Source of the DNA: Shewanella vesiculosa
GTDB taxonomy: Bacteria > Pseudomonadota > Gammaproteobacteria > Enterobacterales > Shewanellaceae
Length of the DNA stretch: 64,000 nucleotides
NCBI RefSeq assembly: GCF_021560015.1
Contig: NZ_CP073588.1
Location: 3,038,001-3,102,000, forward strand
Direction: 5' to 3'
In this document: positions 38,410-48,063 of the stretch, one piece after another
Layout of the letters: each line of letters starts with the position of its first letter
Position numbering within the stretch: the first letter of the stretch is position 1
The notes under the pieces: model-generated
Seen by the model: the letters and a program-made list of their open reading frames with translations, nothing else
Told to the model about the DNA's origin: nothing
The model's database searches: none
Position numbers and translations under genes: made by a program

Positions 38410-38802
38410 ATGGCTGAAGCAGAATTATTGAGTGACCAATTACTCTATGAGTTTCGCACTATGCAAGCTATGGTGGAAATCTACTGTAAAGTGCACCACC
38501 CACTCAAACCAGCCAGAGATGTGTGCCTACAATGTAGTGAGTTTCTAAGCTATGCCAACACTCGTTTAGATCGTTGCCCCTACGGCCAACAAAAACCAAC
38601 GTGTAATAAATGCCCAGTGCACTGCTACAAACCCCAAATGAAACAAAAAGCCCGCGAAATTATGATGTTTGCTGGGCCAAGAATGTTATTACCACATCCC
38701 ATTATGGCGATTAAGCATTTACTTGCTGAGCGTAAACCTGCACCAGGTTTACCACCAGAAAAAGCCTCAAACAGACATTTTCGAAAAGTTAAGCAAGGTT
38801 AA
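38410..38802 (+). CDS. Nitrous oxide-stimulated promoter family protein (Cys-rich)
   Basis: 130 residues. It matches the small family annotated 'nitrous oxide-stimulated promoter' (PF11756): MVEIYCKVHHP, VCLQCSEFLSYANTRLDRCPYG, KPTCNKCPVHCYKP and MMFAGPRMLLPHPIMAIKHL. The six or more conserved Cys plus His residues suggest a metal or Fe-S site. GAGG precedes the start. The biochemical role is unknown; the family name only reflects an old expression observation. Confidence 0.85.
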   Translation: MAEAELLSDQLLYEFRTMQAMVEIYCKVHHPLKPARDVCLQCSEFLSYANTRLDRCPYGQQKPTCNKCPVHCYKPQMKQKAREIMMFAGPRMLLPHPIMAIKHLLAERKPAPGLPPEKASNRHFRKVKQG

Positions 38803-38866
38803 CAATCGTAAACTACTTGCTTTGCAGAAAGTAGGTTAGTATTCACTGTCGTCCAAGAGAGTGAAA

Positions 38867-39826
38867 ATGAACCAATTTAACGATTTATTTATTCAAACAT
38901 ACTGGTGGCTTTCCTTACTCGGAGGCATTCATTGCCTTGGAGTGGGCGTGTATGTTCATTATATTTATCAAAGCAGCACTCGCAGCCATAGCCTACTCGC
39001 GGGAATATTTTTACTCATCGGTTGTTATTTTTTAACCGGGTTGCTAACACAAGAAACAGCTCCAATACCAATCCATTTGGCCCTAACGTTATTCATTCCA
39101 ATCTATTTTTTACTCATGCCCATGCTGTATTTATATTGTAAAAGCAGCTTAACCGAACAAGACTACCAACCACTGATCATTAAACATTTTGGCGGGGCTA
39201 TTCTTGCTGCCTTAGTCACCAGTTCAGCCATCTTGTTTCATATTCGTATCGCCCCTAAAAACTTACAAAACACTATTACATCACTCGCTGAGTTAAACAC
39301 GATTAACCTACTAGCAGTCATTTTACCCCTATTATTAATGCTGCAAACCATGGGTTATTCTTGGGCGATTTATCGCTTGTTATCACGCTATCGACCACAA
39401 TATTTAGCCAGTAGGCAACCTAACTTACAAGTTATTCGTTTTCGCTGGTTAAGCGTATTAACCATAGGTATTTTGATTAATTGGGTGCTCCGAATTGTAT
39501 TGGTATACTTACCATTTTACTTAGGTGATTCAGTATCCTTGTTAATTCAAGCAGTAACTCAATTAAGCCTTCTATTCACAGTCTATGTGTTTGCCTTGTA
39601 TGGTATCCATCAAGTCACACGATCAGCCTATTTGCGCGGTGCACTCAACGCCAGCAGCAAAGATGATACGTCACAGTCGCAACTTAAAGCTCATTCGCTA
39701 CTAGACGATGAAGAAATCACCTATTTACAGCAGTTAATGACCAATAAAGATGGACGCGATACCAGTCAATACGCGACTAAAAATAGCAGTGATAAAAAAA
39801 GACTAACGGCGCATGTCTCACGTTAA
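38867..39826 (+). CDS. Multi-pass membrane protein resembling the sensor half of membrane-bound AraC regulators, no DNA-binding domain
   Basis: About 319 residues. Seven hydrophobic helices can be counted (about 15-35, 45-62, 72-93, 108-128, 148-170, 195-215, 225-250), then an 80-residue hydrophilic tail. The layout is like the N-terminal half of 7TM AraC-type regulators, but the tail (DDEEITYLQQLMTNKDGRD) ends without a helix-turn-helix, and I find none in other frames just downstream. The start at 38867 is preferred over the GTG two codons upstream. The family assignment is tentative. Confidence 0.55.
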   Translation: MNQFNDLFIQTYWWLSLLGGIHCLGVGVYVHYIYQSSTRSHSLLAGIFLLIGCYFLTGLLTQETAPIPIHLALTLFIPIYFLLMPMLYLYCKSSLTEQDYQPLIIKHFGGAILAALVTSSAILFHIRIAPKNLQNTITSLAELNTINLLAVILPLLLMLQTMGYSWAIYRLLSRYRPQYLASRQPNLQVIRFRWLSVLTIGILINWVLRIVLVYLPFYLGDSVSLLIQAVTQLSLLFTVYVFALYGIHQVTRSAYLRGALNASSKDDTSQSQLKAHSLLDDEEITYLQQLMTNKDGRDTSQYATKNSSDKKRLTAHVSR

Positions 39827-39947
39827 CATTATGCTTAAGAGCGTATTGCGAGTAGCAGAATATAAATGTTTATTAACGCACGCTATGTAAGGGTTATGCT
39901 ACTCTAAGGCCAGTTTTATCATGACAATATAGTCACCGAGGTTATTT

Positions 39948-40530
39948 ATGAAACGTTCAATTAGCTTAGTGTTTTCCAGTTTTCTCGTATTAATAAGCTT
40001 CGCGTTTTCAGCTCCTAGTTTTGCTGACGAAGCAGCTTATAACGATGCAACTACCAATTTTAAAAAAGCCAACGAAAGCCGACATTTATTTGATTCAGCT
40101 TATGGTTATGCAATCTTCCCCAGTGTCGCCAAAGGGGGGAATAGGTATTGGTGCTGCTTATGGTAACGGTCGAGTGTATCAGGCAGGCTCTTATATGGGT
40201 GATTCTACATTAACCCAGCTATCAATCGGTTTTCAGCTAGGCGGACAGGCCTATAGCGAAATAATCTTCTTTAAAGATGCCAAAGCATACAATGATTTCA
40301 CCAGCGGCAGTTTTGAGTTTAGCGCTCAAGCGTCAGCAGTAGCGATTAACCTTGGTGCTAATGCTCAAGTCGGCACTACAGGTAATTCTGCGGGTGCAGG
40401 ACAAGCTGGCAGTAATCATGCTGCGACTGCAGCCTACATCAATGGCATGGCGATATTTACCGCCGCTAAAGGTGGATTAATGTTTGAAGCCGCCCTAGCA
40501 GGTCAGTCATTTACTTTTGATGGTAAGTAA
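39948..40530 (+). pseudogene. YSC84/SYLF-domain lipid-binding protein, frameshifted at a G6 run
   Basis: A signal peptide (about 1-26) opens the protein, followed by YNDATTNFKKANESRHLFDSAYGYAIFPSVAKGG; the frame then breaks. It continues IGIGAAYGNGRVYQAGSYMGDSTLTQLSIGFQLGGQAYSEIIFF to 40530. The break is a G6 run (40134-40139); with five Gs the join is AKGGIGIGAAYG and the product 193 residues. The SYLF (Ysc84-like) domain binds phosphoinositides in eukaryotes; bacterial secreted members are of unknown role. A terminator follows. Probably intact in the organism. Confidence 0.88.
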
Positions 40531-40565
40531 CCGCGACGAGTCTTAACACTCTTAAGCACATAACA

Positions 40566-40597
40566 TTCAGGCTGCCATTGGCAGCCTGAATTATTTT
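40566..40597 (+). terminator. Terminator after the YSC84-type gene
   Basis: An 11-bp stem TTCAGGCTGCC / GGCAGCCTGAA with an ATT loop, followed by TTATTTT. Confidence 0.82.
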
Positions 40598-40797
40598 GAA
40601 TAAGTGGTTTTTAAGGTATGGCCTGTGGCCATAAATACAAAAGTACAAAAGTACAAACCTGGATCCCGGCTCACGAACATTACCGGGATGACAATTAAAT
40701 TAGCCTGCGTAAGAAGACAACCTACTAACTTACTCTGGTGTGGGCGAAGCACCACAACGCTAGTGGCCGCAGGCCATGCAAAACCGATAAACTTATC
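40598..40797. repeat. MITE-like intergenic element with nested inverted repeats
   Basis: ATGGCCTGTGGCCA at 40618-40631 and TGGCCGCAGGCCAT at 40764-40777 are inverted copies (13 of 14 match). The similarity goes on outward less exactly (ATAAGT...GGTTTTT on the left, inverted on the right), giving imperfect ends about 35 bases long. Between them are a second inverted repeat ATCCCGG / CCGGGAT (40663-40689) and short direct repeats of AGTACAAA. No coding capacity is credible. It looks like a non-autonomous mobile or palindromic intergenic repeat. Confidence 0.5.
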
Positions 40798-40803
40798 AAA
40801 AAC

Positions 40804-41406
40804 CTATTTATATCCCCAAGGCGCTGGCGGTAATGCAACTGGTTGAGATAAATCAAACTCAACTTTAAAGTCGCGATTTTCCCTGGTTAACCGATAAGTA
40901 AAAGTATTGGCTTCAATCATCATTTGCCACTCGTTAGTGACCGATTGCGTTAAGCCATGTTGCTTAAAGTTGGCAATAGATTCATCGTCTACTGGAAACG
41001 TTTGCAAGTTGGCTGTGCCAGTATCACGGGTCTCTCCACCATACATAGTCACTTTGTCATCGCTGCCATCTTTATGGCGATGATCATGCTTTAAGCGCAA
41101 TCCGGTATCGGTTTGAGTTATCACCCAAGTGCGAGAGTGATCATCACCAACATGAAATGGAATACGTAACTGGTGATCGGTGCATTCTCTTACATGCATA
41201 ATTAATGGTTTGCCACTAAAGCCATCTCCTTCACTGCCACCAGCAGTGATCTTACCGGCAAAAGCTTTACCACAAAGAGCGCTAATCGCTTCAAAAAATT
41301 GCTGTTGCTGTACCGAGTTTGCGGCATAAGCCGGATTAACCAACATAGTGCTACCACACAGTAATACCCCACTAAGGTATCCGCTCAGCCTAATTAACGT
41401 TGGCAT
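40804..41406 (-). CDS. Hypothetical secreted protein, 200 residues
   Basis: A signal peptide (about 1-28, ending NPAYA|A) is followed by a mature domain with an N-terminal helix (VQQQQFFEAISALCGKAFAGK) and an apparently beta-rich remainder with a His/Asp-rich loop (DHRHKDGSDD). The start at 41406 is preferred because AAGGA lies nine bases upstream; the ATG at 41415 directly abuts that site. Likely periplasmic. No family recognised with confidence. A single gene. Confidence 0.7.
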   Translation of the reverse strand: MPTLIRLSGYLSGVLLCGSTMLVNPAYAANSVQQQQFFEAISALCGKAFAGKITAGGSEGDGFSGKPLIMHVRECTDHQLRIPFHVGDDHSRTWVITQTDTGLRLKHDHRHKDGSDDKVTMYGGETRDTGTANLQTFPVDDESIANFKQHGLTQSVTNEWQMMIEANTFTYRLTRENRDFKVEFDLSQPVALPPAPWGYK

Positions 41407-41560
41407 AATGATCATTCCTTGTTTATCAAATAATTAGATTTTCAAACGATTAAATCGATAAAGAGTCATAGTGTAAAACACTTATCACTATTCGCTACAG
41501 TATTAGCGACAGTATTAGCCCACATTACCTTGTTATTGAATCTATTGCTGCTAGAAAAAC

Positions 41561-41588
41561 AAAACCCGCAAATGTTAATGCGGGTTTT
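41561..41588 (-). terminator. Terminator after ygiQ
   Basis: Stem AAAACCCGCA / TGCGGGTTTT with an eight-base loop, immediately past the ygiQ stop on the minus strand. Confidence 0.88.
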
Positions 41589-41612
41589 ATGACAATAAGT
41601 TAACGTGTTAGC

Positions 41613-43934
41613 TTACTTAGCGTATTTAGACTTAGTCGCCCAAGTGGTCGCTTTTGCTGGACGCTTAGCGCCCTGGCTTTTGGGTGCTTGCCCATTTGCC
41701 GCTTGGCTCGAAGCCTTAGCTGGAGACTTTGGTTTCTGCCCTACTGGCTTAGCACTGCCTTTATCCGCTTTAGTGTTACCTTTACGGTCTTCAAACTGAT
41801 CGGCAGAAAAACGGGTCATCGCCTTTTGGCCGCCTTGTTCTTTTGCTTTAAGCGACGGCTTTTGGCCCCACTTCACTTTAGTTTGCTCGTTACGCGTTTC
41901 TGGTGGTACCAAATGATTTGGACCATTACCAATTAACGACTCTTTACCCATAGCCACTAACGCTTCACGGATCATCGGCCAGCCGACAGGGTCGTGGTAA
42001 CGTAACAAAAATTTATGCAATTTACGCTGACGGCCTTTTTTCGGCACTGTCACTTGTTCACTGTCATGTTTAATGTTTTTCAGTGAGTTAAGTTCGGTAT
42101 GATAAATCGTGGTCGCATTGGCCATCGGCGATGGATAAAAATTTTGTACTTGATCCAATTTAAACTTCTGGCCTTTTAACCATAATGCCAAATTGACCAT
42201 GTCTTCATCGGTAGTACCAGGATGCGCCGATATAAAGTACGGAATTAAAAACTGCTCTTTACCGGCCTCTTTAGAAAACTTATCAAACAGCTCTTTAAAC
42301 TTGTCATAGGTTCCCATACCTGGCTTCATCATTTTACTGAGTGGGCCTTCTTCGGTATGTTCTGGGGCAATTTTTAAATAACCACCCACATGATGTTTCG
42401 CTAACTCTCGAATATATTCTGGGTTTTCGATAGCCAAATCGTAACGCACACCCGAAGCGATTAGCACTTTTTTAATGCCAGGTACTTCACGCGCTGCTTT
42501 GTATAAGTCGATAGTATGTTTATGGTCGGTGCCTAAATGGCCGCAAATAGACGGGAACACACACGATAAACGTCGGCAGGTTTTCTCCGCTTTCTCACTG
42601 GTACAACCTAAACGGTACATGTTCGCCGTTGGGCCACCCAAGTCAGAAATAACACCGGTAAAACCTGGCACTTTTTCTTGAATGTCTTTAATTTCTTTGA
42701 TGATCGACTCTTGCGAGCGACTTTGAATAATTCGCCCTTCATGCTCGGTAATCGAACAGAATGAACAACCACCAAAACAACCACGCATGATATTGATTGA
42801 CGTCTTAATCATATCGTAAGCTGGGATTTTTTCTTTGCCATACATCGGATGCGGGATGCGTTGATACGGTAAATCGAATACCGCATCCATTTCGTCAGTG
42901 TTTAATGGCCACGCTGGTGGGTTTACCCATACACCACGGTTGGCATCATGTGGTTGAAACAAGGCACGGGCACAACCCGGATTTTGCTCTTGGTGCAAAA
43001 TACGCGAGGCATGGGCATACAAATACTTATCTTCGCTGACCTTGTTATAGGCAGGAAGCAGCACATAGGTTTTTTCCCATGGCTTTGGACGCGGCGGTTG
43101 CACGCTAATGGCTTTGGGCGCATCGTTATCAAAAATTTTTTCGTCTGTTGGACCAGATAAATTACTGCAACCAACATCATCAGCACCATATGGGCTAGGT
43201 AATGGCTCAATTTTATGTAGTTGGTCAATTTTGCGTGAATCCATGCCGCGCCAACCGGGCATAGGTTCTTTACGCATTATTGCGGTACCACGAACATCAT
43301 CAATATCGCCAATGGCTTCACCCGCAGCAATACGGCGTGCAACTTCCATTAATGGTCGTTCAGCATTGCCATAAATTAAAATGTCGGCTTTGGCGTCAAA
43401 AATGACACTGCGACGCACTTTATCTGACCAATAATCGTAATGAGCAATACGGCGTAAGCTGGCTTCAATGCCGCCAATCACAACCGGTACATCTTTAAAG
43501 GCTTCTTTACAACGCTGGGTGTACACGGTTACCGCACGATCAGGGCGTTTACCACCAATATCACCGGCAGTATAAGCATCATCATGACGTAACTTGCGGT
43601 CTGCTGTGTAACGGTTAATCATCGAATCCATGTTGCCAGCGGTTACTCCAAAAAACAGATTTGGGCGACCCAGCTGCATAAAGTCTTCTTTGTTTGACCA
43701 GTCTGGCTGCGAAATAATGCCCACACGATAACCTTGAGCTTCTAACATTCGCCCAATCACCGCCATGCCAAAGCTAGGATGGTCAACATACGCGTCGCCA
43801 GTCACGACAATAATATCGCAACTATCCCAACCTAAAATATCCATCTCTTTGCGAGACATAGGTAAAAAAGGTGCAGTTCCGTAGCATTCAGCCCAAAACT
43901 TTGGATAATTAAATAACGTTGACTCAACTTGCAT
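41613..43934 (-). CDS. ygiQ: YgiQ-family radical SAM protein
   Basis: 773 residues. The N-terminal UPF0313 part (about 30-300) is followed by a radical SAM core with the 4Fe-4S motif CFGGCSFC (Cys386, Cys390, Cys393), and a C-terminal DUF3362-like segment ([21 protein letters not shown]). The last 80 residues are low-complexity, Lys/Ala/Gln-rich and basic ([16 protein letters not shown]), a tail that varies between species. The reaction is not established. A terminator follows. Confidence 0.92.
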   Translation of the reverse strand: MQVESTLFNYPKFWAECYGTAPFLPMSRKEMDILGWDSCDIIVVTGDAYVDHPSFGMAVIGRMLEAQGYRVGIISQPDWSNKEDFMQLGRPNLFFGVTAGNMDSMINRYTADRKLRHDDAYTAGDIGGKRPDRAVTVYTQRCKEAFKDVPVVIGGIEASLRRIAHYDYWSDKVRRSVIFDAKADILIYGNAERPLMEVARRIAAGEAIGDIDDVRGTAIMRKEPMPGWRGMDSRKIDQLHKIEPLPSPYGADDVGCSNLSGPTDEKIFDNDAPKAISVQPPRPKPWEKTYVLLPAYNKVSEDKYLYAHASRILHQEQNPGCARALFQPHDANRGVWVNPPAWPLNTDEMDAVFDLPYQRIPHPMYGKEKIPAYDMIKTSINIMRGCFGGCSFCSITEHEGRIIQSRSQESIIKEIKDIQEKVPGFTGVISDLGGPTANMYRLGCTSEKAEKTCRRLSCVFPSICGHLGTDHKHTIDLYKAAREVPGIKKVLIASGVRYDLAIENPEYIRELAKHHVGGYLKIAPEHTEEGPLSKMMKPGMGTYDKFKELFDKFSKEAGKEQFLIPYFISAHPGTTDEDMVNLALWLKGQKFKLDQVQNFYPSPMANATTIYHTELNSLKNIKHDSEQVTVPKKGRQRKLHKFLLRYHDPVGWPMIREALVAMGKESLIGNGPNHLVPPETRNEQTKVKWGQKPSLKAKEQGGQKAMTRFSADQFEDRKGNTKADKGSAKPVGQKPKSPAKASSQAANGQAPKSQGAKRPAKATTWATKSKYAK

Positions 43935-44136
43935 GTATATGACCTACATAAATGGGGAAAACCAGTCTAACTGATCCGATGACAACATCAGCCTACGGCT
44001 GAATTTAACGGACGCGGAGTATAGCAGTACAGCGACACTAAGTGTGACTAAAAAAACATCAAAAGTGAAATATTTTTATCCTTTTATAACCTTGCAAAAC
44101 GCATGGGAATATTGCTATTCCCTTATGCTTTCAATG

Positions 44137-44532
44137 TTATAACCCAAGAAAGAAGCCAATATTAGCAACCGCTAAGATTAATAGCACAATCCACGTGATT
44201 AATACGCCCCAAAAACGGCCAAAATGATAACCACCTTGACCTTGATTTAACCCAATAGCATGTAATAAGCGCGCCACAATCCAAGCGGTGCCCAAACAAT
44301 GTATCAAGTAAACTGGCATGCCATTTAATTCAGCCAACGCTAACAAAATAAGTACTATGGGTGCATTTTCAATTAAATTGCCATGCGCTCGAATCGCAAT
44401 CGATAATCCTTGGTGACCACCATCACCGATACCTATTTTATTTGCGCGACGAAATTTAACCACTTTGTACGATAATGCTAAAACCAATACCGCCGTTAAA
44501 CCCGCGTATAAACCCGATATCATCAATGTCAT
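44137..44532 (-). CDS. MAPEG-family membrane protein
   Basis: 131 residues with four hydrophobic helices (about 3-23, 55-72, 78-97, 108-129). Conserved MAPEG features include RAHGNLIENAPI and an ARLLHAIGL segment. The family includes eukaryotic glutathione-dependent eicosanoid enzymes; bacterial members (YecN type) are of unknown substrate. It is a single gene upstream of ygiQ on the same strand, with a gap of about 200 bases. Confidence 0.85.
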   Translation of the reverse strand: MTLMISGLYAGLTAVLVLALSYKVVKFRRANKIGIGDGGHQGLSIAIRAHGNLIENAPIVLILLALAELNGMPVYLIHCLGTAWIVARLLHAIGLNQGQGGYHFGRFWGVLITWIVLLILAVANIGFFLGL

Positions 44533-44696
44533 GTGTTATTCCTTGAGTCGACTATATTATTGTTATTACATCAATCTTTAACATATTGATGCTATACCAA
44601 CATTTTGGATCAGTTTGGCTGTAAACACACGCCTTAATCGGTTAATATTCGCGCCAAAACTAGCTCAACACCCCTAACAAGAGTGACTATCGCCCA

Positions 44697-45918
44697 GTGG
44701 ATAATCAGGATTTTTTAGAAAAACGCCGATTTATTATTAAGTTAGGAAAATACTTACATAAGTTTGGTACGCCTGCGTATCGCTTAGAATCCCACTTGCA
44801 AACGGTATGTAGCACGCTCGGTATTGAAGGTTACTTTTTAATATCACCGACTTCGATGACTTTTGTACTGCAACACGATACTGAACAAGAGTATAACCAT
44901 GTCGCTCGCGTCAAACCTGGTGACCTCGATTTAGGTTCATTAGCACGCACTTTTGAGTTAGTGGAAGAGCTTAGTTCTGGCCAGCGCACTCTGCAAGAAG
45001 CGTTAGAGCGCCTAGAAGAAATCGCCAATAAACCCAATCCTTATGGCCATAAGCTCACCTTATTAGCTTTTGGCTCAAGTGCGGGTGCCTTTGCCATGTT
45101 AATGGGTACCGGTTGGCATGACGTTTTTTGGTCGGCTATTTTAGGCTTACTGGTATACAGCCTCGTTTTTTTGGGCTGAACGTTCAAAACGTATTGCAGA
45201 AATGCTTGAGCCTATGGCGGCGGTCGTTTGCGCTATCTTGGCAACAGGGATTGCGCAATTTGACCCGAGTATCAATTTACCTGTGACCATTTTATCGGGG
45301 ATTATTATTTTTGTTCCTGGTCTTGCACTCACGCTTGGCTTGGCGGAGCTTGCCGCCCGCGACTTAATCTCGGGTACTGCACGTATCATGGATGCAGTCA
45401 TGCAGTTGTTTAAACTGTATTTTGGTGCAGTGCTTGGCATGACCATAGGGAAAGCGATATTTGGCGAAACCATTTATGTCGAACCGATACCACTGCCGCG
45501 CTGGGCGATTTGGTCTGCTGTACCGCTATTGTCTATGTCACTGGTGATTATCTTTAAAGCACGCTTAAAAGACTCTCCTTGGGGTGTTTTTGCTGGCATT
45601 GTGGCCTTTTTCTCTGCCATGCTCGGCGGTATCTACTTAGGTGAATCTATTGGCATTTTTGTCGGCGCGCTCGCGGTAGGTATTTATTCGAACCTATACG
45701 CCCGTTGGATGAAGGCACCAGTGTCGATTGCGTTACTACAAGGTATTGTTATTCTTGTTCCGGGTAGCAAAACTTATATCGGCTTAAATGCACTTATCTC
45801 AGGTGAAACGATGCTGAATCAAGCCCATTTAGGTTCACAAATATTCCTCATTTTTATGTCCTTAATCGCAGGACTCATTTTTGCCAACGTAATCGTACCT
45901 CCCCGCCGTTCCTTGTAA
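44697..45918 (+). pseudogene. ThrE-like threonine/serine exporter family protein (DUF1212-DUF3815), frameshifted
   Basis: The first piece (GTG start, MDNQDFLEKRRFIIKLGKYLHKFGTPAYRLE) is the cytosolic DUF1212 part followed by the first TM helices; it stops after LLVYSLVFLG. The second continues AERSKRIAEMLEPMAAVVCAI and holds the remaining helices, about ten in all. The break is at T7-G3 (45166-45175); with one base fewer the join is LVFWAERSKR or LVFLAERSKR and the protein has 406 residues. In one polypeptide it combines what E. coli splits into YjjP and YjjB. The role is probably efflux of small amino or organic acids; the substrate is unproven. Likely a sequence error. Confidence 0.85.
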
Positions 45919-46165
45919 GCTTCCGATTATTATATTTCAAACAGCATAAGGGCATGATAAATACAGCCCTTATGTTGTTAACAATCTAAATACCCTTATC
46001 TTTTTAGTGGCTAAATGAAATATTTATTTAAGCTACATGTTTGACTATGATGTTATTCAGGTATGATACAAAACAAAGAGGCAACATAATAATTTCATAT
46101 TATAAACAATTACCCTTTGTTGCTGACCTCTTAAAAAACATAACAATAAAAATAAGGACGAAGCT

Positions 46166-47839
46166 ATGCCACTCATATTTATGGCAGCATTTATTTTCTT
46201 CATCCTGCTAACTTCGCAGAGTGTTCAAGCTGAGGTTGCAGCCACTCAGTCACAGCTAACCGCCAACGATGACTCTGACATCAATGAGCAATCGACAACT
46301 AATAAGCACCTGGTTGATAAGGTCGCTAAAATCGTTATTGTTAGTCACCCTATTTTTGATGAGTCAGCACCAGATGCTATCTTTTTACATCGCTGGGCTA
46401 ACTATTTGCACATCAACACCAAAGAATCGACCATTCTCAATAGCTTAAGCTTTGAACAAGGCGATAAGATCACCGAGAAAGATCTGCAAGAAGCGCAGCG
46501 ATTGTTGCGTTACGAATCTTATATTCGCGATGCTAAAATTAATATTGCCAGAAAAGACCCATTGGCAACCGATAATGTTGAAGATGTGGTGTTAGTCGAA
46601 ACATGGGATAACTGGTCATTATTACCCACGGTAAGCTTGAGCAAAAATGGTGGCGATACTAAATATTCTTTTGGTATGAAAGAAGATAACCTACTGGGAT
46701 TAGGGGTTAAAACCAAAATAAAATACCAATCAAGTGCCGATCGTACCGGTTATAAATTAGCTTTTGATGCTCCAGTAAGATGGCTTAAACACGCGAATGT
46801 GTCGGTTGATTTTTACGACAACAGTGACGGTCAAGCATCCTCAATTGCCTTTAATAAGCCCTTTTATACCCTCGATAGCCAAAATATGTATGCCGCGTCG
46901 TGGTTAACTGACACCCGCATTGATACCATTAGACAAAATGGTCAAGACATTAACGAATTTGAACATGTTATTGATTATGCAAACTTAGGTTATGGTTGGT
47001 TAGTCGATAAACAAGCGGATCAATTGCATCGTATCAGTGTCGGTATTACCCAAGACCAACATCAATTCAATAATATAGACTTATATCCTCAGTCACCATT
47101 ACCTTATGATCGTGAATTTATGTATCCATGGATCAGCTACGAATATGTCCAAGATCAATTCACAGTACTAAATAATATTCACCTGATTAATAAAAACGAA
47201 GACTTTAATTTGGGTTGGCATCATAGGGTCAGTTTAGGATTAGAAACCAATGACGTCGCTGATAATGCCGATCTCGGCTACCACTTAACCATGCTAAGTA
47301 CCCGTGGCTGGCAAAAAGACAATCAATTATTGCTCATGACTATCGATGGCCAGACCGATATTCAAACGGGTCAACAGGACTTTTATAATGTCGGTTTAGG
47401 GGCTGAATTTTTCCATCAAATTAGCCCTAAGTGGACGGCCTACTCAAAGGCCCGCATTGCCACTTCGCACAATAATTACCTTGACCGAACTTTTGCCCTT
47501 GGCGATGAAACCGGCGTGCGCGGTTACCCTAATGACTATCAACATGGTGACAACCAATGGTTACTTACTGGTGAGATCCGTTATTACCCTAATATTAACT
47601 TATATCAACTGGCCGAATTAGGCTGGGCAGTATTTGCTGACATTGGCGAAGCAAGCGGCGGCACAGATCAGCAAAATGAAGTCAATGGCCCTATCGGCAG
47701 TGTTGGCATCGGCGCGCGCATTTACTCCCCTAAATCAAGCTACGGTAACGTAGCCCATGTTGATATTGCCGTCCCTATCACCACAGGTAATGACATCAAT
47801 GCCTGGGAATTTAGATTCCAAGTTAAGGACCATTTTTAA
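46166..47839 (+). CDS. BamA/TamA-like outer membrane beta-barrel (surface antigen D15 family)
   Basis: 557 residues. A signal peptide (about 1-23, ending SVQA|E), a POTRA-like region (about 50-150; ILNSLSFEQGDKITEKDLQEAQRLLR) and a C-terminal barrel (about 165-557). Barrel signs are alternating aromatic strands, the RGYPND motif of the Omp85 family (GVRGYPNDYQHGD), and a final aromatic FRFQVKDHF. With one POTRA it is far shorter than BamA, so it is a stand-alone Omp85-like protein with unknown cargo. A long bidirectional terminator lies downstream. Confidence 0.82.
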   Translation: MPLIFMAAFIFFILLTSQSVQAEVAATQSQLTANDDSDINEQSTTNKHLVDKVAKIVIVSHPIFDESAPDAIFLHRWANYLHINTKESTILNSLSFEQGDKITEKDLQEAQRLLRYESYIRDAKINIARKDPLATDNVEDVVLVETWDNWSLLPTVSLSKNGGDTKYSFGMKEDNLLGLGVKTKIKYQSSADRTGYKLAFDAPVRWLKHANVSVDFYDNSDGQASSIAFNKPFYTLDSQNMYAASWLTDTRIDTIRQNGQDINEFEHVIDYANLGYGWLVDKQADQLHRISVGITQDQHQFNNIDLYPQSPLPYDREFMYPWISYEYVQDQFTVLNNIHLINKNEDFNLGWHHRVSLGLETNDVADNADLGYHLTMLSTRGWQKDNQLLLMTIDGQTDIQTGQQDFYNVGLGAEFFHQISPKWTAYSKARIATSHNNYLDRTFALGDETGVRGYPNDYQHGDNQWLLTGEIRYYPNINLYQLAELGWAVFADIGEASGGTDQQNEVNGPIGSVGIGARIYSPKSSYGNVAHVDIAVPITTGNDINAWEFRFQVKDHF

Positions 47840-47849
47840 AGCGGTAGGT

Positions 47850-47939
47850 AGACCGTTTAGTTACGATAAACTTTCGCAAAGTAGTCAGCACTAAATGCTT
47901 TATGTGCTGCAATGTAGACTTGATGACCAAAAACGGTCT
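47850..47939. repeat. Spaced inverted repeat downstream of the Omp85-like gene
   Basis: AGACCGTTT (47850-47858) and AAACGGTCT (47931-47939) are perfect inverted copies 72 bases apart. Inside lies a second pair, CAGCAC (47886-47891) and GTGCTG (47904-47909). It could fold as a branched hairpin in RNA; no function is known. Confidence 0.4.
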
Positions 47940-47983
47940 CAACTGGTGGCCACAAAGCCAGCGTGTAAAGCAGCGGCTTAACG

Positions 47984-48021
47984 AAAAAAGGAGTAAACAA
48001 TAAATTGTTCACTCCTTTTTT
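47984..48021. terminator. Bidirectional terminator between the Omp85-like gene and the TonB receptor gene
   Basis: Stem AAAAAAGGAGT-AACAAT / ATTGTT-ACTCCTTTTTT, nearly perfect, with A- and T-runs on either side, between convergent genes. Confidence 0.88.
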
Positions 48022-48063
48022 ATTCAACAACACGTAAATACTACTGCAACTAACCGTCTTAGT

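Noticed and set aside
40604..40846. 80-residue ORF downstream of the YSC84-type gene
   Set aside because: It lies wholly in the inverted-repeat element, has no ribosome site or protein-like composition, and overlaps the end of the convergent gene.
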